A DNA stretch of 64,000 bases, taken from contig OZ038456.1 in the NCBI GenBank assembly GCA_964036195.1, positions 1,860,001 through 1,924,000 on the forward strand, written 5' to 3'. Shown here piece after piece: positions 22,234-34,700 of this stretch. The DNA comes from Sphaerolaimus hirsutus. Lineage: Eukaryota > Nematoda > Chromadorea > Monhysterida > Sphaerolaimidae. Both the position numbers and the translations under genes were made by a program. Position 1 is the stretch's first letter, and each line of letters opens with the position of its first letter. The notes under the pieces were generated by a model, which did not search any database, was not told where the DNA came from, and was given only the letters and a program-made list of their open reading frames with translations.

Positions 22234-23575
22234 TGCATTTCTTTTAATAGGATGGCATACCTCCAATAGAACGGCACCTCCAAAAGAACGGCAGGTTTTG
22301 GCACTTTTTTACTCTCACGAAATTAATAGAACGGCAGCCTCCAATAGAACGGCACCTCCAATAGAACGGCAGGTAGAAATTACGCTGGAACACACAAATA
22401 TTAGAAAAATGTGTGGTGTGAACATCCAAGGTGTTCAGAACTAGGGTTCAAACGGGACCGCGGTCCCGGTACATGGTTCGGCAAAAAGTCGGGACTGGGG
22501 CGGTCCCGGTCCCGGTCCCGGTCCCGACACCCCAGTCCCGGTCCCGGTCCCGGTCCCGACATTTAAAAAAAGCCAGTCCCGGTCCCGGTCCCGGTCCCGA
22601 CCACCCAGTCCCGGTCCCGGTCCCGGTCCCGGAATTTTATAGCGGTCCCGACAAGGGATGGAAAAAACAGATTTTTCAAAAAAATTTGCCAGAAATGGCA
22701 CTTTTCTAAAGCGATTTTGTAGGAACATCTAAAAATTTTTTGCGCGCAAGCGCGCAAATACCCAGCCAATGATTACTATGTATTTTTCCATAATGTGACA
22801 ACGTTAGAAAGGTCCCCAACATGTTTCTAGTACGAAATATAGGTATATAAAGATACCTATATTGTACACGTTGGCGCCAACGCCAGCGCCAATACTGCCA
22901 TGGCGTTGGCACCTACAACTGGCGCCGCCCCCCCTCCCAAAAAAATCCTGCGTACATTGCGTTTCATCATATATTCACAACTTCAAGTGAAGATGGCAAT
23001 GGAATACTGCTTGAATAATGTTATAAGAAAAGGCTAATACATTGAGAGTGGTCCTTCACACAGTGGAGGTGTGTGGAACAACATTGGCTGGATATTACAT
23101 ACCAATAAGGTTCAAACAATACCGCGGTGCCGGTACCTGGTTCGGCAAATCCCAGTCCCGGTCCAGACCCCCCAGTCCCGGTCCCGGTCCCGGTCCCGAC
23201 AATTGAAAAAAGCCAGTCCCGGTCCCGGTCCCGGTCCCGACCCCCCAGTCCCGGTCCCGGTCCCGGTCCCGACATTAGAAAATTTCTGGTCCCGGTCCCG
23301 GTCCCGGTCCGAAAAACTGGTCCCGTTTGAACCCTATTCAGAACTATGATTTAGGGTTATTTTCACATTTGGTTTTGTTTGAATTGATGCTCTGATAGTA
23401 AAATGTTATTCATTTGTCATTAAAAACACTATGTTCAGATGAAAAATGTCTGAAAAATGTTGGTGAAAAAAAATAGAATGGCAGCCTCCAATAGAACGGC
23501 CTCTCTAATAGAACGGCAGGTAAAAAAGTTGACGAAAAAAATAGAACGGCGCTCTTCTATTAGAAGAAATACCGT
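22234..23575. mobile_element. CCGTATTTCTTCTAATAGAA-family element hosting a GGTCCC-array element
   Basis: The two arms carry CTCCAATAGAACGGCA units and end in degenerate CATTTCTTTTAATAG and TATTAGAAGAAATACCG. Removing 22442-23336 rejoins the arms at CAGAAC. A further short relative lies at 23600-23695. Confidence 0.75.
22442..23336. mobile_element. hAT-like element, TAGGGTTCAAACG ends, GGTCCC hexamer array
   Basis: An exact 8-bp duplication TTCAGAAC lies at 22434-22441 and 23337-23344. The terminal word is the same as at 3963 and 59895, but the array is (GGTCCC)n. A second left-like end near 23106 and a GGACGTAGCC-family fragment at 22660-22960 suggest a compound of two copies. Confidence 0.88.
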
Positions 23576-23866
23576 ACCTTGTTATCGAGTCAATCAGTTA
23601 TACCATATTTCTTGTAATAAAACGGCATATACCTCCAATAGAACGGCAGTTAAAAATTGACGAAAAAATATAACGGCGCTCTTCTGTTAGTATAAGTACA
23701 CGTAAAATTCATATCATATTCGTTTAAGACACTGTGCAAAATTGTGCATCGATCCACCAAATATTTTATCCAATTTTCTCTGTGTGGCGTTTTAAATATT
23801 TACACAATGGAAGATTAGTGCTTCCCATCAGTGGACCGTAGTGTTTATTTAGGACTGATTTATTGT

Positions 23867-24108
23867 GCCTACACACACTAGTTTTCACCGTGACTTCGTG
23901 TGAAAACTGAAATTTTTTAAAACGCAAATTTATGAACACCGTTTAACGATATAATTTAAATCAAATTTGAATTTAAATTAATAAAAGTGAAAATTTAAGA
24001 ATTTGATAACTAAACACATATAGCATAAAATGAGAGTAGGTTGAATGTCGCCATGTCGCCATTTCAGTTTTCACACGTGTCACGGTGAAAACTAGTGTGT
24101 GTAAGGCC
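23867..24108. mobile_element. MITE with GTGCCTACACACACTAGTTTTCACCGTGA ends
   Basis: The left GCCTACACACACTAGTTTTC is inverted at the right (GAAAACTAGTGTGTGTAAGGC). The middle is AT-rich. A near twin lies at 43282-43500. Confidence 0.75.
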
Positions 24109-24226
24109 ATTTGTTCATCGGCATTCAGCAAGAGTAAAATTAAATCAAGCAAAAATTATTTTAAAAAATTCCAGAAAAATTTTCCAATCACCATTATGAA
24201 CTTGATGCGCTGTAAATAAATATATA

Positions 24227-24747
24227 CCGTATTTCCTCGAAATACCCCCAGGGGGTGTATAAACTCATAGTGTCCATTTTGAGGGGAGTACCGTATTACC
24301 TCGAATTACCCCCCCCCCTGGAATTAACCCCCCCCCCCTCAAAATGGGCTGGGGAAATAATAACCCCCCTCGAAATACCCCCCCTTCGGAATGATGTAGG
24401 TACGTCATGTACATAATAAATACGTCATGTAGGTATGCAATGTACATGATGTATATTACTGTTAATTTGTATTGCAGCTACACATAGACTAGTTTGTGTA
24501 GCTATCTACGTTTTTATGTCAACATATATCCTGTTTGGAGACATTTATTACCTGTTTTGGGTATGCAAATGCATACTATTTACTACGATCCTAACGAAAA
24601 TTTCTGACGGAATAATCGAATTAACCCCCCCCCCCCTCGAATTACCCCCCCCCCCAAATTTTGCTGGCGAAATAACAAACCCCCATGGGGGTATTTCTAG
24701 GTAATACGGTAAATTTTTCGAGGCGGGGGTATATCGAGGAAATACGG
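24227..24747. mobile_element. TA-flanked CCGTATTTCCTCG element with a second copy nested inside
   Basis: The outer ends are CCGTATTTCCTCGAAATAC and TATCGAGGAAATACGG. A complete inner copy (24291-24709) with CCGTATTACCTCG ends lies inside. TA flanks both, as expected of Tc1/mariner-like MITEs. C/G homopolymers make up the subterminal parts. Confidence 0.85.
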
Positions 24748-24810
24748 TAAGTATAATCGACGGGTCGCAAAGTATGTGCAGAAGACTACCATAACTTAAT
24801 GAATAAAATC

Positions 24811-26386
24811 GGCTATTTACACAGGTCCCGGCCGGGGACCGGGACCCAGCAAAAAATAATTTTTTTCAAAAGTGAATAATTGGTGTGTATGGGTTGTTTG
24901 CATGTTAATTAGGTGAATTATCACCAAATTAGCATGCACAAAATTTTTGCGAGACGGTTATATGTGCTGATGCAAATTTTTAGTGGGGGTGTATAAATTT
25001 GATTTGATTTGTCTCAAATTTGGCATGCATGGACTCCTTCGTTTAGTGAGTACGCATGCCAAATTTCAGCTCAGTGCGGTTACCGGTTGCTATTTTATTG
25101 ATACTTCAATTTTTTTCGATCACTGTATTTTTGTATGCATTTAGACGTTGCCGGGGACCAGTCCCCGACAGGATTTCGATCACTATACAAAAATACGGTG
25201 ATCGGAAAAAATTAAAGAATGAATAAAATAACAATCTGTAATCACGCTGAGCTGAAATTTGGCATGCGTACTGACTAAAGGAATGAGTACTCACATGCCA
25301 AAATTCAGACAAATCCAAAAAAATTTATACACCCCCAAAAAAAATTTGCATCAGCACCAACGATGGGTAAGTTCTCCAAAAAAAAACACTTTCTGTGTTT
25401 TGAGTTTTTCAAAAATGAATACCTGTGTTTTGAGTTTTTTATCGAAAAAAACTTGAGTAACTCTGTTTTTATTTCTGTGTTTTTTGTTAAAACTTGAGTT
25501 TTTGAGTTTTTTTCTAAAAAACTCGAGTTTTTGTCTAAAAAACTCGAGTTTTTGTCCAAAAAACTCGAGTTTTTGTCCAAAAAACTTGAGTTTTCTCACC
25601 AAAAATTCTGATTTACAGCATTTTGATGTGGAAACAGCGGTTTTCTTATAAAATATTGGTTTTGCACATGTTTTAACCCCACATAACATATGTGCATTCA
25701 TTCAAGTGTCGAAAAAGTCCATAAAAATGTCCTCAATGAGGACATCCACCCACATCACATCACCAGCATCAACAAAATGCTCACAAACGACAATTTACGC
25801 AGTACTCCAAAATTCTTCAATGGAAGTGCACTGTATGGAAGACTACAGAATTGATTTGAACTACAACTATATTTAAACATGTCCACCGGGAGATATGCAT
25901 GCCATCTTTAATTTTTTTTTTGTTCCATCATAAAATATGAATACATTATGTACATATTTACATGCTATACATGCATATCTTATCTTGTTTAGTTTAACTG
26001 AATTCATGTGCATTCTGAAAATGTGTTCAACCACTTCGCTGAAAAAAACTCAAAAACTTTTCTGTGTTTCCGTGTTTCTGTGTTTCTGTGTTCTCCAAAA
26101 AAAAACTCATTTGAGTTTTGAGTTTTTCAAAATTTGTGAGTTTCCGTGTTTATGTGTAAAACAAAAACACAGAAACTCATTGAGTTTCTGTGTTCAATTT
26201 CTGTGTTTTTTCCATCGTTGATCAGCACATATAACCGTCTCGCAAAAATTTTGTGCATGCTAATTTGGTGATAATTCACCTAATTAACATGCAAACAACC
26301 CATACACGCCAATTATTCACTTTTGAAAAAAATTATTTTTTGCCGGGTCCCGGTCCCCGGCCGGGGCCCTGTGTAAATAGCCAATA
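24811..26386. mobile_element. Large inverted-arm element with GGTCCCGGCCGGGGACC ends
   Basis: The left arm runs from GGCTATTTACACAGGTCCC through GCATGTTAATTAGGTGAAT to GCGAGACGGTTATATG. It is inverted at 26222-26386, giving arms of at least 150 bases. Inside is a second palindrome around ATTTGGCATGC (25015-25330) and a nested element at 25358-26226 with ends AACGATGG/CCATCGTT and units of AAAACTCGAGTTTTTGTC. Confidence 0.75.
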
Positions 26387-26939
26387 AAATCTTGTGATAA
26401 ATCTCGTATTTAATTATTTCATAGTATGAACGAAATATTACGATGAAAAACTGTCGAATCTTTGGTTCATTATTCAGATGGGTTATGGTAGGTTTCCATA
26501 CTAAGTGTGACCTCCGCCGAGTATACCAACTATTTTAACGAGCGCAAAGTAGTCAGTCAATGTTCTAAGCTTGCGTGATGTATCCATCCGACCACTGACG
26601 GAACCACGGTTTGTTTTATTCAGAGCTGCACGTAGTCAGTGCCACATTTGTTCATCGGATTTTGTGGTGTCACCATGAAAAGAGATTTTGTGCAGACACC
26701 TGGATATGTGATGAGTGAACATAGAATTGACATGAAAAAAAGGTAACAAAAAAATCAAAATTGGCTTACCCTAAACCAATAGATCCTCCTGAAAATTATT
26801 TTCATTAAAAACTTAAAAATTTAAATTTTAAATTTGAAAACCTTTTAAAACTCATAACTCTTTTCACTTAAATGATGTCAATTAATTGATGTCAATTTGC
26901 ATCGCAGCTACACAGACTAGAATTTATGTGTAACTATCT

Positions 26940-27182
26940 GCTGTATTTCCTCGAATTACCCCCCGGGGGTTTATTTTTTCACAGTGAAAATTTTGAGCGA
27001 AAAAGGTGAAAAAAGCAACAATCACCACCATTTATAAGTTTTTACAGCCTTATATAAGGATGTAGATGGTAGAAACGATGTTCTAACGTAACACAGTAAG
27101 TGTTTTGAACATCTGTTATGCATTTCCTGGACCACAAATTCATAGTGCCCATTTTGAGGGGGGGTATTTTGAGGAAATACGG
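26940..27182. mobile_element. TA-flanked CCGTATTTCCTCG-family element
   Basis: The ends are a degenerate CTGTATTTCCTCGAATTACC and GAGGAAATACGG. The interior is close to those at 32887 and 55011 (shared GTGCCCATTTTGAGGGG and a 3' GTTTTGAAC region). Confidence 0.75.
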
Positions 27183-27284
27183 TATGTGATGTCTTAATAT
27201 ATTGTGTTTGGTCATGCTTATTATCAGTTTTAGGTGTGTATAACAACACTATTTAGTATGATTGTTACTGAAATTTCTGGTGAA

Positions 27285-27383
27285 ATAATAACTGTCCCTC
27301 AAATAAGCCCCCCTCAAAATACCCCCCTCAAAATTTCCACTCTGAAAAAATTAACCCCCTGGGGGTATTTCGAGGAAATACGG
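27285..27383. repeat. One-ended copy of the CCGTATTTCCTCG family
   Basis: Runs of CCCCCCTCAAAAT end in GGGGGTATTTCGAGGAAATACGG. The left end is missing. Confidence 0.6.
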
Positions 27384-27571
27384 TACTCATACTGGATGGA
27401 CCCAATGCTATACATTGAAGACTACCCTAGTCTGATGAATAAATTTGTATGCTTATTTGTGCAACAAATTCACACAAAGCAAGAGCAATGTGAAAAAAAT
27501 AAAATGTTTGTTCTTTTCTTTGGTAGGTATTCGTAGACTCCATTGTAAAATGTGCAATCAGTTGACTACCA

Positions 27572-28263
27572 TAAATGCTCCAATAAGGTGACTGTCAGTT
27601 TATTGTTTTCAGCACATTTTGGGGGGTCACATTATTGGAGTGGTTGCTTTATTGGAGATGGTCGCATTGTATTTTTCAACACATCAACAACTCAACTGTT
27701 CATGTAACTCTAGTATGAGCATGGCATTGTAGAGCAATATTGCCCTATAAATATGGCAATATGTATACCCTTGTGAATTGCCCACTGGCTCTGGCAAACT
27801 GGCTGCCACCTTGTCCGCCGAATTAGCAGCGTCTGAAGATTGTGACAACATTTTCTTACATCTATTTTTTTTTTCTTTGGGGGGTCACATTATTGGAGGG
27901 GGTAACATTATTGGAGAGGGTCGCTTTATAGGCGCTCCACACGGTGGTTGACGCTACTTTTTAGAAGTCGATTGAGTCAACTCAGAGTCAACTGTTTTAA
28001 GTATAACTATTTTTAATTTTTTACCTGTGTTGATTAAGAAATATTGAGAAGTCGATTGATGTAGAATGAAAGAAGGGGATTTTTTGGATACATATTGTAA
28101 ATGGCTCAGAGTCAATTGAATTTTTGACCAGTTGACTCTGAGTTGACGCTAATTTTGGCGTCAACTAGCGTGTGTGGGACCATACTTACACAACGTGCTC
28201 AAGGGGGTTGTACTATTGGAGAGGTCGCTTTATTGGAGGGGAGTCGTCCTAATAGAGCATTTA
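27572..28263. mobile_element. TAAATGCTCCAATAAGG-ended element hosting a CACACGGTGGTTGAC MITE
   Basis: The ends TAAATGCTCCAATAAGG and CCTAATAGAGCATTTA are inverted, and the interior repeats TCACATTATTGGAG and GTCGCTTTATTGGAG. A MITE with GGCGCTCCACACGGTGGTTG and TCAACTAGCGTGTGTGGGACC ends sits at about 27930-28182. Confidence 0.7.
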
Positions 28264-28431
28264 CCGTACCATATTATCTCAAATTACCCCCATAGGGGTT
28301 TATTATTTCATCAGCAAAATTTGAGGCAGTTAATTCAAGGAGGGCTTATTCAAGGGAGGGAGTTTATTATTTCATCAGAAATAAGACTGATGGTGGGTAA
28401 TTCAAGGGGGGTTAATTCAAGGTAATACGAT
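28264..28431. mobile_element. Short TA-flanked CCGTATTACCTCG-family element
   Basis: The ends are degenerate (CCGTACCATATTATCTCAAAT and CAAGGTAATACG), with repeated GGTTTATTATTTCATCAG in between. It directly abuts the element ending at 28263. Confidence 0.6.
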
Positions 28432-28434
28432 ATA

Positions 28435-31400
28435 CATAGGTAACTTATTCCCATACAATGCCACTATAAGAAACAGTCAAATAAAACAGACATACCACCA
28501 TTTATGTTCACCACAACAAATGCACAAGAGAAAGTTAGTATTTACTTATCCAAATGAATGTAACATAAACATTGTGAAGTTGCTTTTTCATACATTTGAA
28601 TAAATATCTTACTGATCCTAACTTGTATAGAAATATGTCCTGGAATGCAACCTTCGCATTTATGTCCAACATAAATCAACACAACATAATCTGGCAAAAA
28701 ACTGCTGCTGTCAAGTGAATCAAGCTTTGTGGAGGGGGGGGGGGATTCTCCCCCACAAGATACATCTATGCGCAGCCAATGGAATGCGCATGCGTCTATC
28801 GAATATCGGCACGAGTGTGGGCACTGTCTGTTCCGTAATGTGTCCTGTTTTACATGTACATAAATACCGTGTATTGTATGATGCTGTGTCACAGCGAGGC
28901 AGCTGGGCTCGTTGCCTGGCTGCAATTTACTTGCGCCCTGCCCCTGGTGTATCGTATTGATTTTGCATGCATTGGCGGGGAGGTTGTTTTGGTGGGTATT
29001 TACATGTTAATGTTTCCGGTTTCCGATAGTTTCTTGTCATTTTTTCGTTTTTAGTGTTTTGTGACAACTGGAAAATATGTTTTATGGCTGTCTGGGTTCT
29101 CGGCTGCACCCTACGTGCACCCTTCTAATGATTGTTAACATTTTGAAAAAAGCTTTAATATTTGGCTTGTATTTTCACCACGTTTTTCCTGAGGGATTTG
29201 ATTGTATTGTTATCAGGAGAAAATATACAAAAATATCTGATTTAGATATAATTTTGAGAGATTTTCTGAGATTATATTTGATTAGATTTCTTAAAATCAC
29301 CCAGTTTGGTAATTTTTTTTGTAATTTGGTCAACTTCAAATTTTGCGCCAATGCAGCGCGTCACCCGCGTGTCGCCTGGCGGGTTTAACCAACCCACTTT
29401 TCTGCTTATGGCTTTCTTGAGTTTCCACTTACATCCGCCCCTTTCGTACAACGTTTTTGATCTATTTATACATTTTTATACATGTAAAGTAGGTTTTTTT
29501 CCCATTTTCAAAGAAAAACAATAGGGAACAGATTTTCACTTTTGTGTAACTTTGCATGCATGTTAAAAAGTAAATACAGAAACTTTGTATTATATATTGT
29601 GTGTAACTAGACTAGACAGAAAATTATACCGCCGGAAAATGTAAATGTGTAATATAAATATGATGGATTCACGTCACAGGCAGAACTTTTTATACACTCG
29701 CTGCCTAAAAAAGGCATATTTATGCAAAATGTCAAAATAATTCACTGTGTTTTTGCTTAGCCGTTTAGAGACCAGCTGCTCAGCTTAAAAGTCAGCTGTT
29801 TTCGTTTTTCTGTTCGGAAAATGTCACCTTTTATTTTGACATTTACTTCATCATAGTATTGTACATCATTGTAATAAATTATTTTTGACACTGCGTAGTT
29901 TCAGCCAAAAGTATCATTTAAATGTATTTTTTTCAAACGATACAGCCATAGGTGATGTTTCTAGGCACAAATTCACAATAAAAATCGCAATATTTGTAAT
30001 TGAAATCAGTAATATAAATACCAATGGTGGGAACTGGAAGAGTCTCAATAAGTAAAAAAGTCATTTTTGCTGATTGTTCAGAGCATTTTTTTGTTTTAGA
30101 GATAGTGTATAAAAAGACGATAAATTAGCCAAAAATACTAGAAAAATTTTCCTGGCATTTTCAGAACTAGATATATGTGTAAATAGAATAATGTCTAACA
30201 TTTTTAGCATAAACAATGCTGTAAAATTTAATGTAGACTTTTGCAGCTCTTCTATGCAATGAGCTTAAAGTGCAGCCATGTATGAGATGATTGAAATTGT
30301 TCTCTGTATTAATACCTGTAAATATATGCATATGTACATGCCATAGGTAAAAGAAGAACCACAGCTAACCAACCCAAAGCTGAATTGGTAATAAAAAAGC
30401 TGTGATGCTGACATGGTCATGGCATATGGAGTTCAGTATAATTACTCATGTCTATTTTGTCATTGTGTCACCCCCCATACAGCATACATGTCACCATCCA
30501 TACACCAGCTGCATAAAAACAACTTTGCTATGTTTTAAAAATTGATATCCCATACACAATTCAGAATTTATGTTTGCTAGGCATCCAGACTCGGTCACAC
30601 ATCTGCCCAGTCACATGCATTATGTCACTCATGTGCAGTCATTATAGGGGGGTGAAAATCTATCAGAATCCACGTGGTCGGTACCCCCACCACCCCAGTC
30701 CATAACGTTCACTCTAAAAATGCAAGATCTAACACATATTTATTTTATCATATGCTACAGAGACATTTTCCAATGTCATTTCAAGTGCCAATCCCATGTA
30801 AAATTGAAGCAGAGCAGAGACATGTCAAAAGCAAACCTTAAAATAGCAGCCAAAATCTGTCACAGCCATTGTGACTGTCACACATAAAAGCAGTGCCCAA
30901 TGATTGCAAAACCTGCAATGATGTTGCGGATGGGGGGGGGGGTGGCCTCTAAATATGCATTTTGATGCACCCTTACCAATCACCCCCCCCCCCCCCTCAG
31001 TGTGGCTGGGAAGGTATGATTTGTGCTTGACTCAGAGCAGCCAGATCATGATTGATAATTCTTTGAACATGGCAGAATTTGTATTGATGCAGCTTGTGAA
31101 TGAATGCTGGCGTGTATTTTTATGGGGGTGACATGCAGGCACAAACAGACAAAGACATCAATTAAGTTTACTCTACTGAGGAGAAATTAATGTTCCCTGA
31201 CCCTCACCACTGCAACATCACATGTAAACCACGTTTTTTTAAACGTTCGAACGTATAACAGTAGTTGTGTATTTCTTCGAAAATTCTTAAATTCATATGC
31301 AACTGCAACAAAAATTCAATTTTTTTCCTTAAATTTTCCATTATTAATTGTTCATGGTGCGCCTACAACATTTTATTATCCCAGTGTAATGCACTCTACT

Positions 31401-31705
31401 TTTATTGTACTTTTCATTACTAATCTGTGTATTTTCTACTGAGAGTGATTCAACGTTATAACACAAAAAGTTCGCTGTTTTGACAGCAGTACGTCACAGC
31501 GAAAAGTGTAATAGTAAAAAAAAATTTTATGCAAGCAGACACGCTATGAAACATCTAAAATTTGACTACAAAATCTCGCATCAGAGCCAGCCGCTACCCA
31601 CAACTAAACTGTGAAAACAGAAAAAATATTAAAGAAAAAATATCCCATATTTTCCCGCATTTATTCTCCTAACAAAGTGACAGTTCTCGTTGGCAAAATT
31701 CCAAA
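28435..31705. other. AT-rich intergenic DNA, nothing recognised
   Basis: No exon, RNA gene or paired transposon ends were found. There are two short homopolymer runs (G at 28735, C at 30985) and a stretch resembling CTCAGAAAATC units near 29240-29290. It lies upstream of the PAQR start, so a promoter may be here, but no motif stands out. Confidence 0.5.
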
Positions 31706-34700
31706 ATGTCAACTCCGGCGGAGCAAAATGAAATGAACAGGGATTTGAAGGAAATGCAAAGCGCTTGCATTGGCGGAAAATGTGTATGCGGTTTGTGCCC
31801 AACCCGTAACAAGGACGAGTGTTTCGAGACGGAAACCGATCAAAATGACAAATTCATGCACCACGACAATGTTAGTCTTAATGCATGTGTTTGTTCGTGT
31901 TTGAATAGGTTTGTTCTACAAACGTATACCGTATTTCCTTGAATAAAACCCCCTTGAAATTAGGCACCCCTTCGAAATACTGTTGGTTTGGGTGAGCTGG
32001 GGGATACCCCCGCCGGGAGGATCCAATGAAACATGCAAGCGCATGAAACATTTTGTATCATTACACACGCACACGCGCCCATGAAACAGTTTGTATCATT
32101 ACACACGCCCATGTGCCCATGAAACACGCCGGTTTGCCCATGAAACACGCCGGTTTGCCCATGAAACACGCGCGCGCGGTGTCGTAGCAATGCATGAGTG
32201 CCGCAATCTTTGTACTGATAATTTGTTGAGTAGAGAGTGTCAATAACTGGCAAGGCGTGAATGCGCGGCTGGCAGCATGGATAATTTGAATGTGCTCAAT
32301 ATATTGATTACTGTGAGCACAGTGTGTAAATCTGTTCATACGTCATTACTAATATTACTAATTGGTCAAACAATGTCTAAACATTTTTTTATACAGATTA
32401 TCTTTTGTTAACATTTTTGGTCGGATATTTGCTGTGCTACAGTTGATTGAGTCGCTCCAATGAATTAATTGCTTATTTTGACACAATAAACACATCTAAC
32501 AATGTTTACTGTGCACGTTCAATTATCAAAGGCATCAAACGCAATTTGGCACGCATGTAAATAGGTAATATACAGCATTGAAAACGGTTGATTATACTTA
32601 CAAAATAAATAAGTAAATGCAACGCGCACACATACATTGCTATGACACCGCGCGCGTGTGTTTCATGGGCAAACTGGCGTGTTTCATGGGCACATGGGCA
32701 TGTGTAATGATACAAAATGTTTCATGGGCGCGTGTGCGTGTGTAATGATACAAAATGTTTCATGCGCTTGCATGTTTCGTGTAGCACTCTCACCCCCGCC
32801 CCCCCGAAACACCCCCTTTCGTAATTGTATTGCATGTTATTGAATGATGAATGAGTGAACAGTGAACATAACGGACCGCACGCGTACCATATTTCCTCGA
32901 ATTACCCCCGGGGGGTTATTTTTTCAGAGTGAAAATTTTGAGAGAAAAACGTGAAAAATGCAACAATAACCACCATTTATAAGTTTTTACAGCCTTATAT
33001 AAGGATGTAGATGGTATAAACGATGTTCTAAGGTAACACAGTAAGTGTTTTGAACGTCTGTTATGCATTTCCCGGACCACAAATTCATAGTGCCCATTTT
33101 GAGGGGGGTATTTCGAGGTAATACGGTAGATATTTATTTATAAAAACGAGTAAAGCTGTTCCCGGAGTGGGCTGATTCACTGCACACTAGCTGCCAACCG
33201 AAATTTAAATTAAAAATAACCGTTTCAGTAGTTCACGATTTCTCATTCTTGTAAACTGAAACGTGTTCAAAACAGATTTATCATATTTATAAATTTCGGT
33301 TGTAAACTAGTGTAGGTTGTGTAGGGCTATCAAATGCGAATAGTTTTATAATGGCTCAGCCCTGGGGGTATTTCGACTTTGAGGGGGTTAATGCAAGGGG
33401 GTGGGTGTATTTCGAGGTATTTTACCTAATACGCTATTTACACGCAGAGTTTCCACGCAGAAGAGCTTCACACCCCTCTACCCCCCCCCCCAACCCAGGT
33501 ACCCCTTTTGGTGCGTCGGAAATTCGTCACCGGCGGCTACAGAGCGATGCATCGACCCTGGTCATTTTACCTGCGCAGCGCCGCCTGGCTGCACAACGAA
33601 ACTGTGAACTTTTGGACGCACGCCGTCCCGCTAGCGTGGTACACGGTGTGGATGTGCGCCAGCCCGCCGCAAGGGGGGTGCGTTTTTTTTTGGGGGGGGG
33701 GGGTTGGGGGGTTGCGGGGTTGGGGGTGATGGCTAGTGATGTTAAAGGCACCGGGAAAAATGGCACCGCACCGCACCGGCACCTTTGCCAACGCATGAAA
33801 GGGGCACCTGGCACCCTGGGGCACCGGCCAGAAAATGGCACCGCACCGCACCGGCACCGGTGCCTTTTGGAAAAAATGGCACCGGCACCGAAGGGCACCG
33901 GCGGGTTGCCGGTGCTAGCACCGAAAGGCACCGCACCGGGCTGGAATTTCTGAAGTAAATATCGGGCAGTTTCTCAGTGGTCTCACCTTTGGAAGTGCAT
34001 ATTTCCATGAATTTTTAACCGATTTTGATGGTTGAGCACTTAAAATGATCAGAATGATGTGGCAATCACTTTTATGAAGCAATAACAATGATTACAAATG
34101 AAAAAAAAGGATAGTATTCACTGCAATGTCCATAGCCACTATTGTCTACTGATCGGAGTCGTTGCTGTACAGTGAATGGAACTACCGTATTTCCTCGAAA
34201 TACCCCCGGGGGGTGATTGTTTCATAGTGGTCCGAGAAGGGGGGGGGGGTTAAACGAGGGGGGGGGGGTATTTCGAGGGGGGGGTTATTATTTCACAAGA
34301 AAAATTTTCAAATCCCAGTACGAAATTGTCGTCTGAAACGTACGCATACGTCGAAAAATACAACAAAAACCGCCATTTATAAGGTTATGTAGACTAATAT
34401 TAGTACATAGGTGGTATAAACACTGTTCTAACGTGATTCCGACATTGTTTTAACGTGTGTTCTGCACTACGCAGAACACAAACTGCAGTATTTGTCATGT
34501 ACGTCCCCGTTACACTCAATCTGGGGGGGGGTATTTCGAGGGGGGGGGTGATTGTTTCATAGTGGTCTCGAGAGGGGTGGGGGGTCAAACGAGGGGGGGG
34601 GTATTTCGAGGAAATACGGTATCTCTGTCATAAACTGACAACAAATTTTGAACAAACAAGTAAGATAAATATAAAATTATTTGATGGAGGTTTAGAAAAT

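Larger units (their letters stand above)
31929..33430. mobile_element. Probable outer CCGTATTTCCTTG-family element around 32024-32777
   Basis: The left end CCGTATTTCCTTGAATAAAACC at 31929 and a degenerate TATTTCGAGGTATTTTACC near 33425 may be a pair. The interval also holds the copy at 32887 and an AACCGAAATTT palindromic MITE (33190-33330). It fills PAQR intron 1. Confidence 0.4.

Noticed and set aside
25305-25701. Regularly spaced repeats resembling a CRISPR array
   Set aside because: Units are near-identical tandem AAAACTCGAGTTTTTGTC words without unique spacers, in an animal genome and inside a nested transposon.
28542-28925. 127-codon minus-strand open frame
   Set aside because: No recognisable domain, no coding bias and no neighbouring exon with compatible splice sites.
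33351-33953. 200-codon plus-strand open frame over PAQR exon 2
   Set aside because: It runs in a different frame from the PAQR reading frame, which carries the HNETVNFWTH motif and correct splice sites; its length reflects local GC-rich arrays.
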